A DNA stretch of 6,502 nucleotides. Origin: an uncultured Verrucomicrobiota bacterium. GTDB taxonomy: Bacteria; Verrucomicrobiota; Verrucomicrobiia; Limisphaerales; UBA9464. Where the stretch lies: NCBI GenBank assembly GCA_903925515.1, contig CAIYFP010000528.1:1-6502 (forward strand), read 5' to 3'. The notes under the pieces are model-generated. The model had not been told where the DNA came from. It saw nothing but the letters and a program-made list of their open reading frames with translations, and ran no database searches. The position numbers and the translations under genes are program-made. Positions 1 through 6,374 of this stretch are shown here, one piece after another (the first letter of the stretch is position 1; every line of letters starts with the position of its first letter).

Positions 1-249
1 ATGGAACAAGGTTCAGGTCCGATGGAACAAGGTTCGGGTCCGTTGGAACAAGGTTCGGGTCCGTTGGAACAAGGTTCGGGTCCGTTGGAACAAGGTTCGG
101 GTCCGTTGGAACAAGGTTCAGGTCCGTTGGAACAAGGTTCGGGTCCGTTGGAACAAGGTTCGGGTCCGTTGGAACAAGGTTCGGGTCCGTTGGAACAAGG
201 TTCAGGTCCGTTGGAACAAGGTTCAGGTCCGTTGGAACAAGGTTCGGGT
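1..249. repeat. 21-bp tandem repeat (minisatellite), about 12 units
   Basis: Units begin at 1, 22, 43 and every 21 bp up to 232. The consensus is TTGGAACAAGG followed by TTCRGGTCCG. Units 1 and 2 start with A instead of T. The R position is A in units 1, 6, 10 and 11 and G in the others. The twelfth unit matches only its first 18 bases, ending at 249, where unique sequence begins. Copies are otherwise identical, which points to recent expansion or homogenisation. The array touches the window edge, so its true copy number is unknown. Because 21 is a multiple of 3, every frame on both strands stays open; the forward frame would read LEQGSGP repeats. I see no sign that it is translated: there is no ribosome binding site or recognisable domain. 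Coding use cannot be excluded, since the left flank is missing. Confidence 0.95.
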
Positions 250-559
250 TCACCGGGACGCGATCCGTATCATGTTGTCGCCGCATGTCCAGGGAACGCG
301 GCCGGCCTTGTCCGGCAATTCATGACTTCCCGAGTTGTAGCCCGCGTGCCCTGCGGCGATCCCGCGAGTCAGGAAGGAGGGAATGTTCACTCCACTCCAT
401 CTGGCCGGGATAGAAAACGAGGCCTCCAGCCCATGGATTTCCAAGGCGACACGTCGTCTCCGGCCGGCCATGCGTCCCGAAGACTTTTCCAGACTGGGTG
501 CATGGGCCACGCCGGAAGGAAACAATCCGCGCGATCTTGATTGAGCTGCGAACCCCCAG
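250..559. other. Intergenic stretch between the minisatellite and atpC; no supported gene
   Basis: These 310 bp lie downstream of the atpC stop. A forward frame runs from the repeat to a stop at 538-540, and a reverse frame covers 250-525 with a TTG start. Neither encodes a domain I recognise. Codon third positions are mixed, unlike the strongly G/C-ending codons of the neighbouring atp genes, so I treat both as chance frames. Short GC-rich inverted repeats occur, for example GCCGG/CCGGC at 301-316 around a 6-nt loop. No strong hairpin with a T tract, as expected for an operon terminator, is visible after atpC. The stretch may be part of a dispersed repeat linked to the minisatellite, but that is only a guess. 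Confidence 0.6.
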
Positions 560-967
560 TCAGACCCGGCGACGGCGTTTTACGCTCAATTGCGTGAGCG
601 AATGGAGCAGGGCCGATTGCACGGTTGCCGCCTCCTCGTCGCTGAGCTTTTCCTGCAATCGAGCCTCGGCGCGCTTCTTGGCCTCCTCGGCCCGCGCCTC
701 GTCGATGTCGTCCGCCTTGATTGCCATGTCCGTCAGGATTGCCACACGTTCCTGGCTTACCTCGGCGAACCCCTCGCCCACGGCGAGGAACAGTTCCTGC
801 CCGGCCTTCTTGGCGATGACCTCGCCCGCTGCGACCTGTGTCATGAGGGGCACGTGCAGGGGGTAGATGCCAAGCAACCCCTCGACGCCGGGCAGGGTCA
901 CCATGTCCACGTCCTCCGAGTACACCTTGGCCTCGGGGGTGACGATCTCGAGCTTGAGCGTTGCCAT
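560..967 (-). CDS. atpC: F1Fo ATP synthase epsilon subunit
   Basis: Epsilon is part of the F1 central stalk. It binds gamma and the c ring, couples rotation to catalysis and can inhibit ATP hydrolysis. The product has 135 residues, close to E. coli epsilon (139). Residues 1 to about 85 form the N-terminal beta-sandwich domain, shown by the family signature VEGLLGIYPLHVPL near residues 28-41 and the later segment VGEGFAEVSQERVAILTD. From about residue 88 an Ala/Glu/Lys/Arg-rich stretch matches the C-terminal two-helix domain, ending in a basic VKRRRRV tail. The ATG at 967 gives the expected N-terminus (MATLKLEIVTPE); only a weak GGAA lies about 11 nt upstream. It is the last gene of the operon, 61 nt after atpD, with a small hairpin in that gap. 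The identification is firm from sequence and position. Confidence 0.97.
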   Translation of the reverse strand: MATLKLEIVTPEAKVYSEDVDMVTLPGVEGLLGIYPLHVPLMTQVAAGEVIAKKAGQELFLAVGEGFAEVSQERVAILTDMAIKADDIDEARAEEAKKRAEARLQEKLSDEEAATVQSALLHSLTQLSVKRRRRV

Positions 968-992
968 CGTGCGTTTTTCCGTGCTGCGGCCA

Positions 993-1013
993 TGCGGCCC
1001 CGGATGGACCGCA
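993..1013 (-). promoter_or_regulatory. Small hairpin in the atpD-atpC gap
   Basis: Arms at 993-1000 and 1006-1013 pair as 8 bp, one of them G-U in the minus-strand RNA, around a 5-nt loop. The stem is GC-rich. It sits 15 nt after the atpD stop and about 25 nt before the atpC start, with no T tract behind it, so it is not a terminator. It could affect mRNA processing or translation of epsilon. An 8-bp GC stem can also occur by chance in DNA this GC-rich. Confidence 0.4.
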
Positions 1014-1028
1014 AGTGCCGCGAACGAA

Positions 1029-2480
1029 CTACTCGTGGATTTCGTCGATCCCGCCCTTCATGTAGAAGTTGTTCTCGGGAACGTCGTCGTACTTGCCCTC
1101 AAGGATTTCCTTGAAGCCGCGTACCGTGTCGGCCACCGGGACCTGCTTGCCCTCGCGCCCCGTGAAGACCTGCGCCACCGAGAAGGGCTGGCTTAGGAAC
1201 TTCTGGATCTTGCGGGCGCGGAACACGGTCAGCTTGTCGTCCGGTGACAGCTCGTCCATGCCAAGGATCGCGATGATGTCCTGCAGATCCTTGTACCGTT
1301 GAAGCACCTTTTGAACGCCGCGGGCGACGGCGTAGTGCTCCTCTCCCACGATGTCGGGCGACAGGGCACGCGAGGTGGACGCAAGGGGATCGACGGCCGG
1401 GTAAATGCCTAGCTCGGCGATGGAACGTTCCAGCACGATGGTCGCGTCCAAGTGTGCGAATGTCGTGGCGGGCGCGGGGTCCGTGAGGTCGTCGGCTGGG
1501 ACGTAAACCGCCTGGAAGGAGGTGATGGAGCCCTTCTTCGTCGAGGTGATGCGTTCCTGAAGGTTGCCCATCTCGGCGGCCAACGTGGGCTGGTAACCCA
1601 CCGCCGAGGGCGTGCGACCGAGGAGGGCGGACACTTCGGACCCCGCCTGCGAAAAGCGGAACACGTTGTCCACGAACAACAGAACGTCTTGGTTGTGCTC
1701 GTCACGGAAGTATTCGGTGACTGCCAACGCGGACAACGCGACACGAAGACGCGCGCCGGGCGGCTCGTTCATCTGGCCGTACACGAGACCGATCTTGGAA
1801 CCTTCGTCGAGGACGGGCAGGCCGTTGCTGCCGGTCAAGGGATGACCCTTGGCATCCTTCTTCGTCTTGATGACGCCTGCCTCGATCATCTCGTTGTAAA
1901 GGTCGTTGCCCTCGCGGGTGCGCTCGCCCACGCCGGCGAACATCGAGATGCCGCCGTGCAGCTTCGCAATGTTGTTGATCAACTCCATGATGACGACCGT
2001 CTTGCCCACGCCCGCGCCGCCGAAGGCGCCGACCTTGCCGCCCTTCAAGAAGGGGCAGATGAGGTCGATGACCTTGATGCCGGTGGTCAGGATCTGGGGG
2101 CTGGTGGACTGGTCCACAAGAGGCGGGGCAGACCGATGGATCGGGTAGAACTTGTCCGCCTTCACCGGCCCCTGCTCGTCCACGGCGTCGCCCGTGACGT
2201 TGAACACGCGGCCCATGACACCATTGCCCACGGGCATGGCGATGGGCTGGCCAAGGTCTGCGACGTCCATGCCGCGCTTGAGGCCCTCGGTGGTGCTCAT
2301 GGCCACCGCCCGCACCCAGTTGCCGCCAAGGTGCTGCTGCACCTCCAGCGTCAGGCGGGTCTTGCCCTGCCCCGGGACGGAGTAGTCGATGGCCAACGCG
2401 TTGTAGATGGCGGGCGGAGTGCCCTGGAATTCCACGTCCACGACGGGACCGATGATCTGGACGATTTTGCCTTTGTTCAT
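1029..2480 (-). CDS. atpD: F1Fo ATP synthase beta subunit (catalytic)
   Basis: Beta carries the three catalytic sites that make ATP from ADP and phosphate in the cytoplasmic F1 head. The product has 483 residues (E. coli 460). In order: an N-terminal beta-barrel (about 1-80), the P-loop GGAGVGKT at 154-161 with Lys160 and Thr161, GVGERTREGND with catalytic Glu186 and Arg187, Walker B VLLFVDN with Asp271, and Arg275. The lever motif reads DELSPDD (409-415), a variant of DELSEED. All catalytic residues are present. The extra length is mostly an insertion of about 23 residues at 205-227, between GVI and the conserved LVYGQMNEPPGAR. The ATG at 2480 gives the usual short N-terminus (MNKGKIVQIIGPVVDVEF); a weak AAGG lies just upstream. 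It sits 64 nt after atpG and 61 nt before atpC. Confidence 0.99.
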   Translation of the reverse strand: MNKGKIVQIIGPVVDVEFQGTPPAIYNALAIDYSVPGQGKTRLTLEVQQHLGGNWVRAVAMSTTEGLKRGMDVADLGQPIAMPVGNGVMGRVFNVTGDAVDEQGPVKADKFYPIHRSAPPLVDQSTSPQILTTGIKVIDLICPFLKGGKVGAFGGAGVGKTVVIMELINNIAKLHGGISMFAGVGERTREGNDLYNEMIEAGVIKTKKDAKGHPLTGSNGLPVLDEGSKIGLVYGQMNEPPGARLRVALSALAVTEYFRDEHNQDVLLFVDNVFRFSQAGSEVSALLGRTPSAVGYQPTLAAEMGNLQERITSTKKGSITSFQAVYVPADDLTDPAPATTFAHLDATIVLERSIAELGIYPAVDPLASTSRALSPDIVGEEHYAVARGVQKVLQRYKDLQDIIAILGMDELSPDDKLTVFRARKIQKFLSQPFSVAQVFTGREGKQVPVADTVRGFKEILEGKYDDVPENNFYMKGGIDEIHE

Positions 2481-2544
2481 GGGCGCCTTGAAAAACTCGG
2501 GGATCTAAACGTTGCGGTGAAAGTGTGTCTTGATGCGGGATGCG

Positions 2545-3429
2545 TCATCCCATTGCCATGGCGGCGGACGTGATTTCGAGAAGCTCCTTGGTGATGCTCG
2601 CTTGGCGGATCTTGTTGTACTCCAGCGTCAGGTCCTTCACGAGCTGCTTCGCGTTGTCCGTCGCGTTCTTCATCGCGACCATCCGCGCGCTGTGCTCCGA
2701 CGCCTTGGCCTCCTGCAAAAACTGGAACACCTGGTAGTTGAGGTAGTGCGGCAGGAGGTTGCCCAGCAAGTCCGCCGGCACCGGCTCGAACAAGTACTCT
2801 CGGCTCGCCGCTCCGAGGTCCCTGCCCAGCCCCTCTCCCTCCAGCCCGGCGTCCACCGCCTTGATCGCCCCCACTGGCAGCAACTGCCTGGTCTCGGCCC
2901 TCTGCGACAGCGTGTTGATGAAGTTCGTGTAGAGCGCGTCCACGCGGTCCACCTTGCCCTCAAGGAACAATTGCTGCGCGAACTTGCTGATGGCCCGCGC
3001 GTCGGCGAACTGCGGGTTGTCCTTGTAGGTGAACTCCGCCGCCAGCTCGCGCTTCAAGCGCCCCGCCCATTGCGCCGCCTTGCGCCCGGCGCAGATGAAC
3101 ACCGTCGTGTCCTTGTCGAAACGCGCCGCCTCACGCAGCAGGTTCGTGTTCAACGCGCCGCAGAGGCCTTTGTCCGTCGAGATCACGATCACCGCGCGGC
3201 GCTCGCCCGTGCGGGTCTCGGTCAGCGCATGGCGGAATCCCCCGGCACCCGCCCCCGCCACCGCCGCCGCCAGCACCTCGTTCATCAACGCCGCATAAGG
3301 ACGACCCGCCAACGCAGCCTGCTGCGCCTTGCGCATCTTGGCGGACGCCACCATCTGCATCGCCTTGGTGATCTGCGCCGTGTTCTTGATCGACTTGATC
3401 CGGCGCCGAATGTCGCGCGTGCTGGGCAT
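2545..3429 (-). CDS. atpG: F1Fo ATP synthase gamma subunit
   Basis: Gamma is the rotating central shaft inside the alpha/beta hexamer. It transmits c-ring rotation to the catalytic sites. The product has 294 residues (E. coli 287). The N-terminal helix carries the family pattern (DIRRRIKSIKNTAQITKAMQMVASAKMRKAQ, split here as residues 6-25 and 26-36 of the protein). The central Rossmann-like domain has STDKGLCGALNTNL at 84-97. The C-terminal helix holds DNAKQLVKDLTLEYNKIRQA and ITKELLEITSAA near 258-290, the usual end of the family. I see no redox-regulation insert of the chloroplast type. The ATG at 3429 gives the standard N-terminus; the upstream sequence is C-rich with no Shine-Dalgarno motif. 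It follows atpA by 31 nt, the shortest gap in the operon. Confidence 0.98.
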   Translation of the reverse strand: MPSTRDIRRRIKSIKNTAQITKAMQMVASAKMRKAQQAALAGRPYAALMNEVLAAAVAGAGAGGFRHALTETRTGERRAVIVISTDKGLCGALNTNLLREAARFDKDTTVFICAGRKAAQWAGRLKRELAAEFTYKDNPQFADARAISKFAQQLFLEGKVDRVDALYTNFINTLSQRAETRQLLPVGAIKAVDAGLEGEGLGRDLGAASREYLFEPVPADLLGNLLPHYLNYQVFQFLQEAKASEHSARMVAMKNATDNAKQLVKDLTLEYNKIRQASITKELLEITSAAMAMG

Positions 3430-3460
3430 GGCGTCAGGGGTGTGAAGTGCGCGGGGTCAA

Positions 3461-4990
3461 TCAACGGTAGCTCGCCTTGAACTCGCCCAGCGCGGCCCTC
3501 AGCTCCGCCGCGACGGCGTCGCCGATCGCCTTCTCGGCACGAACCTTGTCCAGCAACGCCGTCTTCCGTGTCGTGAGGAAGTCGGTGACCTTGGCCTGGA
3601 AATCCTTGATCTTGTCCACCGGCACGTCGTCGAGCTGGTTGTTCTGCATCGCCCACAAGATGGAGACTTGGATCTCCACGGGGATGGGGTTGTACTGGTT
3701 CTGCTTGAACAACTCCACGATGCGCTTGCCGCGCTCGAGCGTCGCCTGAGTCTTTGCATCCAGGTCCGACCCGAACTGCGCGAACGCCGCCAGCTCGCGG
3801 AATTGCGCGAGGTCCAGCTTGATGCGACCCGCCACCTGCTTCATCGCCTTGATCTGAGCCGCCGAGCCCACCCGCGACACGGACAAGCCCACGGAAATGG
3901 CGGGGCGGATGCCTTGATAGAAGAGGTCGGTCTCAAGGTAGATTTGGCCGTCCGTGATGGAGATCACGTTCGTGGGGATGTATGCGGAGACGTCGCCAGC
4001 CTGCGTCTCGATGATCGGCAACGCCGTCAATGAACCATTGCCGCTCGCCTCGTTCACCCGCGCGCTGCGCTCCAGCAAGCGACTGTGCAGGTAGAACACG
4101 TCTCCCGGATACGCCTCCCGGCCCGACGGACGCTTGAGCACCAACGACACCTGCCGGTACGCCACCGCCTGCTTCGAGAGGTCGTCATAGATGATCAGGG
4201 CATCCATGCCGTTGTCCATGAACCACTCGCCCATCGCCGCGCCCGCGAAGGGGGCCAGGTACTGGGCCGAAGCCGGGGCGTCCGCGCCCGCGACCACCAC
4301 GATCGTGTCCTCCAAGGCCCCGGCCTTCTCCAGCTCGGCAATGACGCGGGCAATGTTCGACTGCTTCTGGCCGACCGCGACGTAGATGTTGTACACGGGC
4401 CGGAACGAGGCGTCGCCGGTCGCCCGGCCCACCTTGTTGATCCGCGCTTGGTTGATCATCGTGTCCACGCCAATCGTCGTCTTGCCGGTCGAACGGTCGC
4501 CGATGATCAACTCGCGTTGGCCGCGGCCGATCGGGATCATGGCGTCAATCGCCAGGATGCCGGTCTGCACGGGCACGGACACCGACTTGCGTTTGATGAT
4601 GCCCGGAGCAATCTTCTCCATCGGATAGTAGTCCGCGGCTTCGACCTTGCCCTTGCCGTCCAACGGTTGACCCAGCGCGTTGACCACGCGACCCAAGACG
4701 CCGTCGCCGACGGGCACGGAGAGCAACTTGCCGGTGGTGCGGCACTCGTCACCTTCCTTGATCGACTGGTATTCGCCGAGCAACACGACACCCACTTCGC
4801 CTTCCTCGAGGTTCATCGCGATGCCGGTGACGCCGCCGGGGAACTCAATCATTTCATTGAGCATCACGTCCGAAAGACCTTCCACTTTGGCCACGCCGTC
4901 GCCGGTTTCCCGCACGGTGCCGACGTTTGACTTGTCCACGGCGGTCGTGATGTTGGCGATTTCCTTTTCCAATTCCTGGAGAATGCTCAT
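3461..4990 (-). CDS. atpA: F1Fo ATP synthase alpha subunit
   Basis: Alpha alternates with beta in the F1 hexamer, holds the non-catalytic nucleotide sites and supplies the arginine finger to the catalytic sites. The product has 509 residues (E. coli 513). It shows the N-terminal segment that meets delta (1-25), the barrel with DGVAKVEGL at 31-39, the P-loop GDRSTGKT at 164-171, Walker B ALIIYDD at 264-270, and SVSRVGSAAQ with Arg373 as the finger. The P-loop has Ser where the family usually has Gln (GDRQTGKT). The frame stays open upstream to 5095, but that extension overlaps the end of atpH and looks nothing like alpha. The ATG at 4990, giving MSILQELEKEIANI, is the expected start, although no Shine-Dalgarno motif precedes it. 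Gaps are 53 nt to atpH and 31 nt to atpG. Confidence 0.98.
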   Translation of the reverse strand: MSILQELEKEIANITTAVDKSNVGTVRETGDGVAKVEGLSDVMLNEMIEFPGGVTGIAMNLEEGEVGVVLLGEYQSIKEGDECRTTGKLLSVPVGDGVLGRVVNALGQPLDGKGKVEAADYYPMEKIAPGIIKRKSVSVPVQTGILAIDAMIPIGRGQRELIIGDRSTGKTTIGVDTMINQARINKVGRATGDASFRPVYNIYVAVGQKQSNIARVIAELEKAGALEDTIVVVAGADAPASAQYLAPFAGAAMGEWFMDNGMDALIIYDDLSKQAVAYRQVSLVLKRPSGREAYPGDVFYLHSRLLERSARVNEASGNGSLTALPIIETQAGDVSAYIPTNVISITDGQIYLETDLFYQGIRPAISVGLSVSRVGSAAQIKAMKQVAGRIKLDLAQFRELAAFAQFGSDLDAKTQATLERGKRIVELFKQNQYNPIPVEIQVSILWAMQNNQLDDVPVDKIKDFQAKVTDFLTTRKTALLDKVRAEKAIGDAVAAELRAALGEFKASYR

Positions 4991-5043
4991 TGGGATGCGA
5001 TGATGTTCGATGTTAGAAACGGGCGGAAAAAAGTGGCTTGAAA

Positions 5044-5436
5044 TCAGAAGGCGTTGGCAAACCGGTCGATCCGGCCTTTCAGCGAGCCGTCCCACACGTC
5101 GTTGCCGACACGCACGCGCAGGCCGCCGATGAGATCAGGCACCACGCGGAATTCCATGGTGAGGTCGGCGCCGTACTTGGCGGACAGGCCGGCGGTCACG
5201 CGGGCGCGTGCCGCATCGTCCAGTGCCGCGGCACTCTCGACGATGACGTGGCGCCGCTCCAGTTCGAGGCGCACCAGACGCTTGAGGCAAAACAGGATCG
5301 CGCGGTAGCCGCGGGGCTTTTGGTCCACCAGTTTGGCGACCGCGATGCGGACGCGGGCTTCGTCGAGCCGCCCGTTCGCTTGGCACAAGCGGAACATGCG
5401 GCGGGCGGTGGCGGCGGCGACCTTGGAAACCTTCAT
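5044..5436 (-). CDS. atpH: F1Fo ATP synthase delta subunit (OSCP-like), unusually short
   Basis: Delta caps the alpha/beta hexamer and ties it to the peripheral stalk b subunits. The product has only 130 residues, against 177 in E. coli. The C-terminal domain is intact: it has the beta-strand stretch ADLTMEFRVVPDLIGGLRVR and the diagnostic end GNDVWDGSLKGRIDRFANAF. The shortage is in the N-terminal helical domain, about 65-70 residues instead of about 105. The start is typical (VSKVAAATARRMFRLCQANGRLDE), so the missing part appears to be the middle helices. A longer start is not available: the frame is open for only 22 codons upstream and contains no ATG, GTG, TTG or CTG. No Shine-Dalgarno is seen; the 34-nt gap after atpF is C-rich. 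Position between atpF and atpA supports the assignment. Confidence 0.93.
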   Translation of the reverse strand: MKVSKVAAATARRMFRLCQANGRLDEARVRIAVAKLVDQKPRGYRAILFCLKRLVRLELERRHVIVESAAALDDAARARVTAGLSAKYGADLTMEFRVVPDLIGGLRVRVGNDVWDGSLKGRIDRFANAF

Positions 5437-5470
5437 GGCGGGATGGCGGCGGGAGCGGCAGGCGGGAAAC

Positions 5471-6040
5471 TCAGGATTCCACCTTGGCGAGGGCCTCGTC
5501 GTTCAGTCGACGACGGTCTTCGTCGGTGAGCACCTTGCCGGTGACTTGGGCGGCGGTGGATGCCAACAACCGGCCGAATTCACGGCGCAATTCCGTGGCC
5601 ATTTGTTCGCGTTCGGCCTTGGCGGCGGCTTCCGCCTTGGAGAGAACTTGTTGGGCTTGGGTGATCGCCTCTTGCGCCTTTTGCTCGCTGAGGGCGGCGG
5701 CGCTTTCGCGTGCTTCGTTGATCATGCGCTTGGCGTCTTCGTTCGCCTTCGCGATCGCCTCTGCCGTGCGTTTGTCGCTGTCGGCAAGCTGCTGTTGGAT
5801 TTGGCGCAGCTTCTCCTCGCCTTCGGCGATCCGCTCGCGGCGTTGCTCGAGCATCTTCTGCACCGGGGCGAAGGCAAACTTCTTGAGCAGCGCCGCCACG
5901 ATCAGGAAACAGATGACTTGCGAGATGAAGAACGGCCACTCGATGTGGAACGTCGTCTGGATCTGCTGCATGACGCCGCCGCTGCTTTCAGTCCCGGCAG
6001 AGGGGGCCGTGTTGGCAAGAAATGGGATGATCGCGGGCAT
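5471..6040 (-). CDS. atpF: F1Fo ATP synthase subunit b
   Basis: Subunit b forms the peripheral stalk linking subunit a in the membrane to delta on F1. From the ATG at 6040 the product has 189 residues (E. coli 156). A single transmembrane segment spans about 35-54 (WPFFISQVICFLIVAALLKK), followed by FAFAPVQKMLEQRRERIAEG. A long, highly charged Ala/Glu/Gln/Lys-rich coiled coil runs from about 60 to 150, and the C-terminal part that would contact delta ends at 189. Three starts are possible. TTG at 6064 adds 8 residues, ATG at 6040 is my choice, and ATG at 5971 would give 166 residues, closest to E. coli. None has a good Shine-Dalgarno. I prefer 6040 because MPAIIPFLANTAPSAG resembles the short hydrophobic leader seen in some related b subunits. 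The stop is certain; the start is not. Confidence 0.93.
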   Translation of the reverse strand: MPAIIPFLANTAPSAGTESSGGVMQQIQTTFHIEWPFFISQVICFLIVAALLKKFAFAPVQKMLEQRRERIAEGEEKLRQIQQQLADSDKRTAEAIAKANEDAKRMINEARESAAALSEQKAQEAITQAQQVLSKAEAAAKAEREQMATELRREFGRLLASTAAQVTGKVLTDEDRRRLNDEALAKVES

Positions 6041-6082
6041 GGGCGGACTCGGCTGAGGAATCAAGGCGTTGAAAAAGGGGGT

Positions 6083-6112
6083 GGCGGCCCGGAAGGTGGC
6101 TTCCGGGCCGCC
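6083..6112 (-). terminator. Perfect 13-bp hairpin just after atpE, terminator-like or mRNA-stabilising
   Basis: Arms 6083-6095 and 6100-6112 are exact inverted complements (GGCGGCCCGGAAG and its complement) around a 4-nt loop. In the minus-strand transcript the stem begins 8 nt after the atpE stop. Six bases (ACCCCC) follow it, then five U at 6076-6072. The short U run set off from the stem suggests a partial terminator or attenuator rather than a full one, since six more genes follow in the same operon. It could also block 3' exonucleases and so stabilise the atpE message. Either role would favour the c subunit, which is needed in many copies per enzyme. The structure is seen directly; the function is inferred. 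Confidence 0.75.
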
Positions 6113-6120
6113 GGAATCAC

Positions 6121-6348
6121 TTACTGGGCACCGTTGGCGAGGAAGATCGAGAAGAACACGATCCCTTCGATCAGCGCCGCGAAAATGATCGACAGCGTCA
6201 GGATGTTGCCCGAAGCGCCCGGGTTGCGGCCGGTGGCTTCGGCGGCCTTCGAGCCGAGGATACCGATGCCGATGCCGGCGCCGAGGGCGGCGAGGCCGAC
6301 GTGCAGGTTACCGCGGAGTTCGGCAAGGACGTTGATGAGGTCCAACAT
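6121..6348 (-). CDS. atpE: F1Fo ATP synthase subunit c (proteolipid ring)
   Basis: Subunit c forms the membrane rotor ring that carries ions between the two half-channels of subunit a. The product has 75 residues (E. coli 79) and forms a two-helix hairpin. Helix 1 has the glycine motif GAGIGIG at 23-29. The polar loop is GRNPGA at 40-45. Helix 2 (about 49-71) has the ion-binding carboxylate Glu61 in AALIEGIVFF. The position of the Na+-binding Gln of Ilyobacter-type rings is Ile28, and Glu61 is followed by Gly rather than Ser or Thr, so proton coupling is likely. An open frame reaches a GTG at 6387, but the 13 extra residues are polar and unlike any c subunit; ATG at 6348 fits the family. The leader is A/C-rich without a Shine-Dalgarno. 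A strong hairpin follows the stop. Confidence 0.98.
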   Translation of the reverse strand: MLDLINVLAELRGNLHVGLAALGAGIGIGILGSKAAEATGRNPGASGNILTLSIIFAALIEGIVFFSIFLANGAQ

Positions 6349-6374
6349 GGTTTTGTGCGTTTGTGGTTTGGTTT
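6349..6374 (-). promoter_or_regulatory. A/C-rich, nearly G-free leader directly upstream of atpE
   Basis: In the minus-strand RNA the 26 nt before the atpE ATG contain only A and C except for one G (complement of 6358). There is no Shine-Dalgarno motif. Such a stretch can hardly fold, which would leave the start codon open to ribosomes. E. coli atpE is known to have a special translation-enhancing leader, although that one is U-rich. A role in boosting c-subunit synthesis is inference. Confidence 0.4.

Noticed and set aside
1..249. CRISPR array
   Set aside because: The 21-bp units are directly adjacent with no unique spacers, so this is a minisatellite.
250..525. Reverse-strand frame of 91 codons with TTG start
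   Set aside because: No recognisable domain, no ribosome binding site, mixed codon third positions, and a forward frame is open over the same bases.
522..542. Hairpin CAATC/GATTG as the operon terminator
   Set aside because: Only a 5-bp stem with an 11-nt loop and a run of three T; too weak.
1452..2573. Long forward frame of 373 codons opposite atpD
   Set aside because: It is the antisense of atpD, and its composition (His, Val, Leu, Arg, Asp rich) is what the reverse of GC-rich coding sequence gives.
2530..3480. Long forward frame of 316 codons opposite atpG
   Set aside because: Antisense of a firmly identified gamma subunit; Arg/Leu/His-rich with no domain.
4991..5095. 35-residue upstream extension of alpha
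   Set aside because: It overlaps the end of atpH and does not resemble alpha; the ATG at 4990 gives the family N-terminus.
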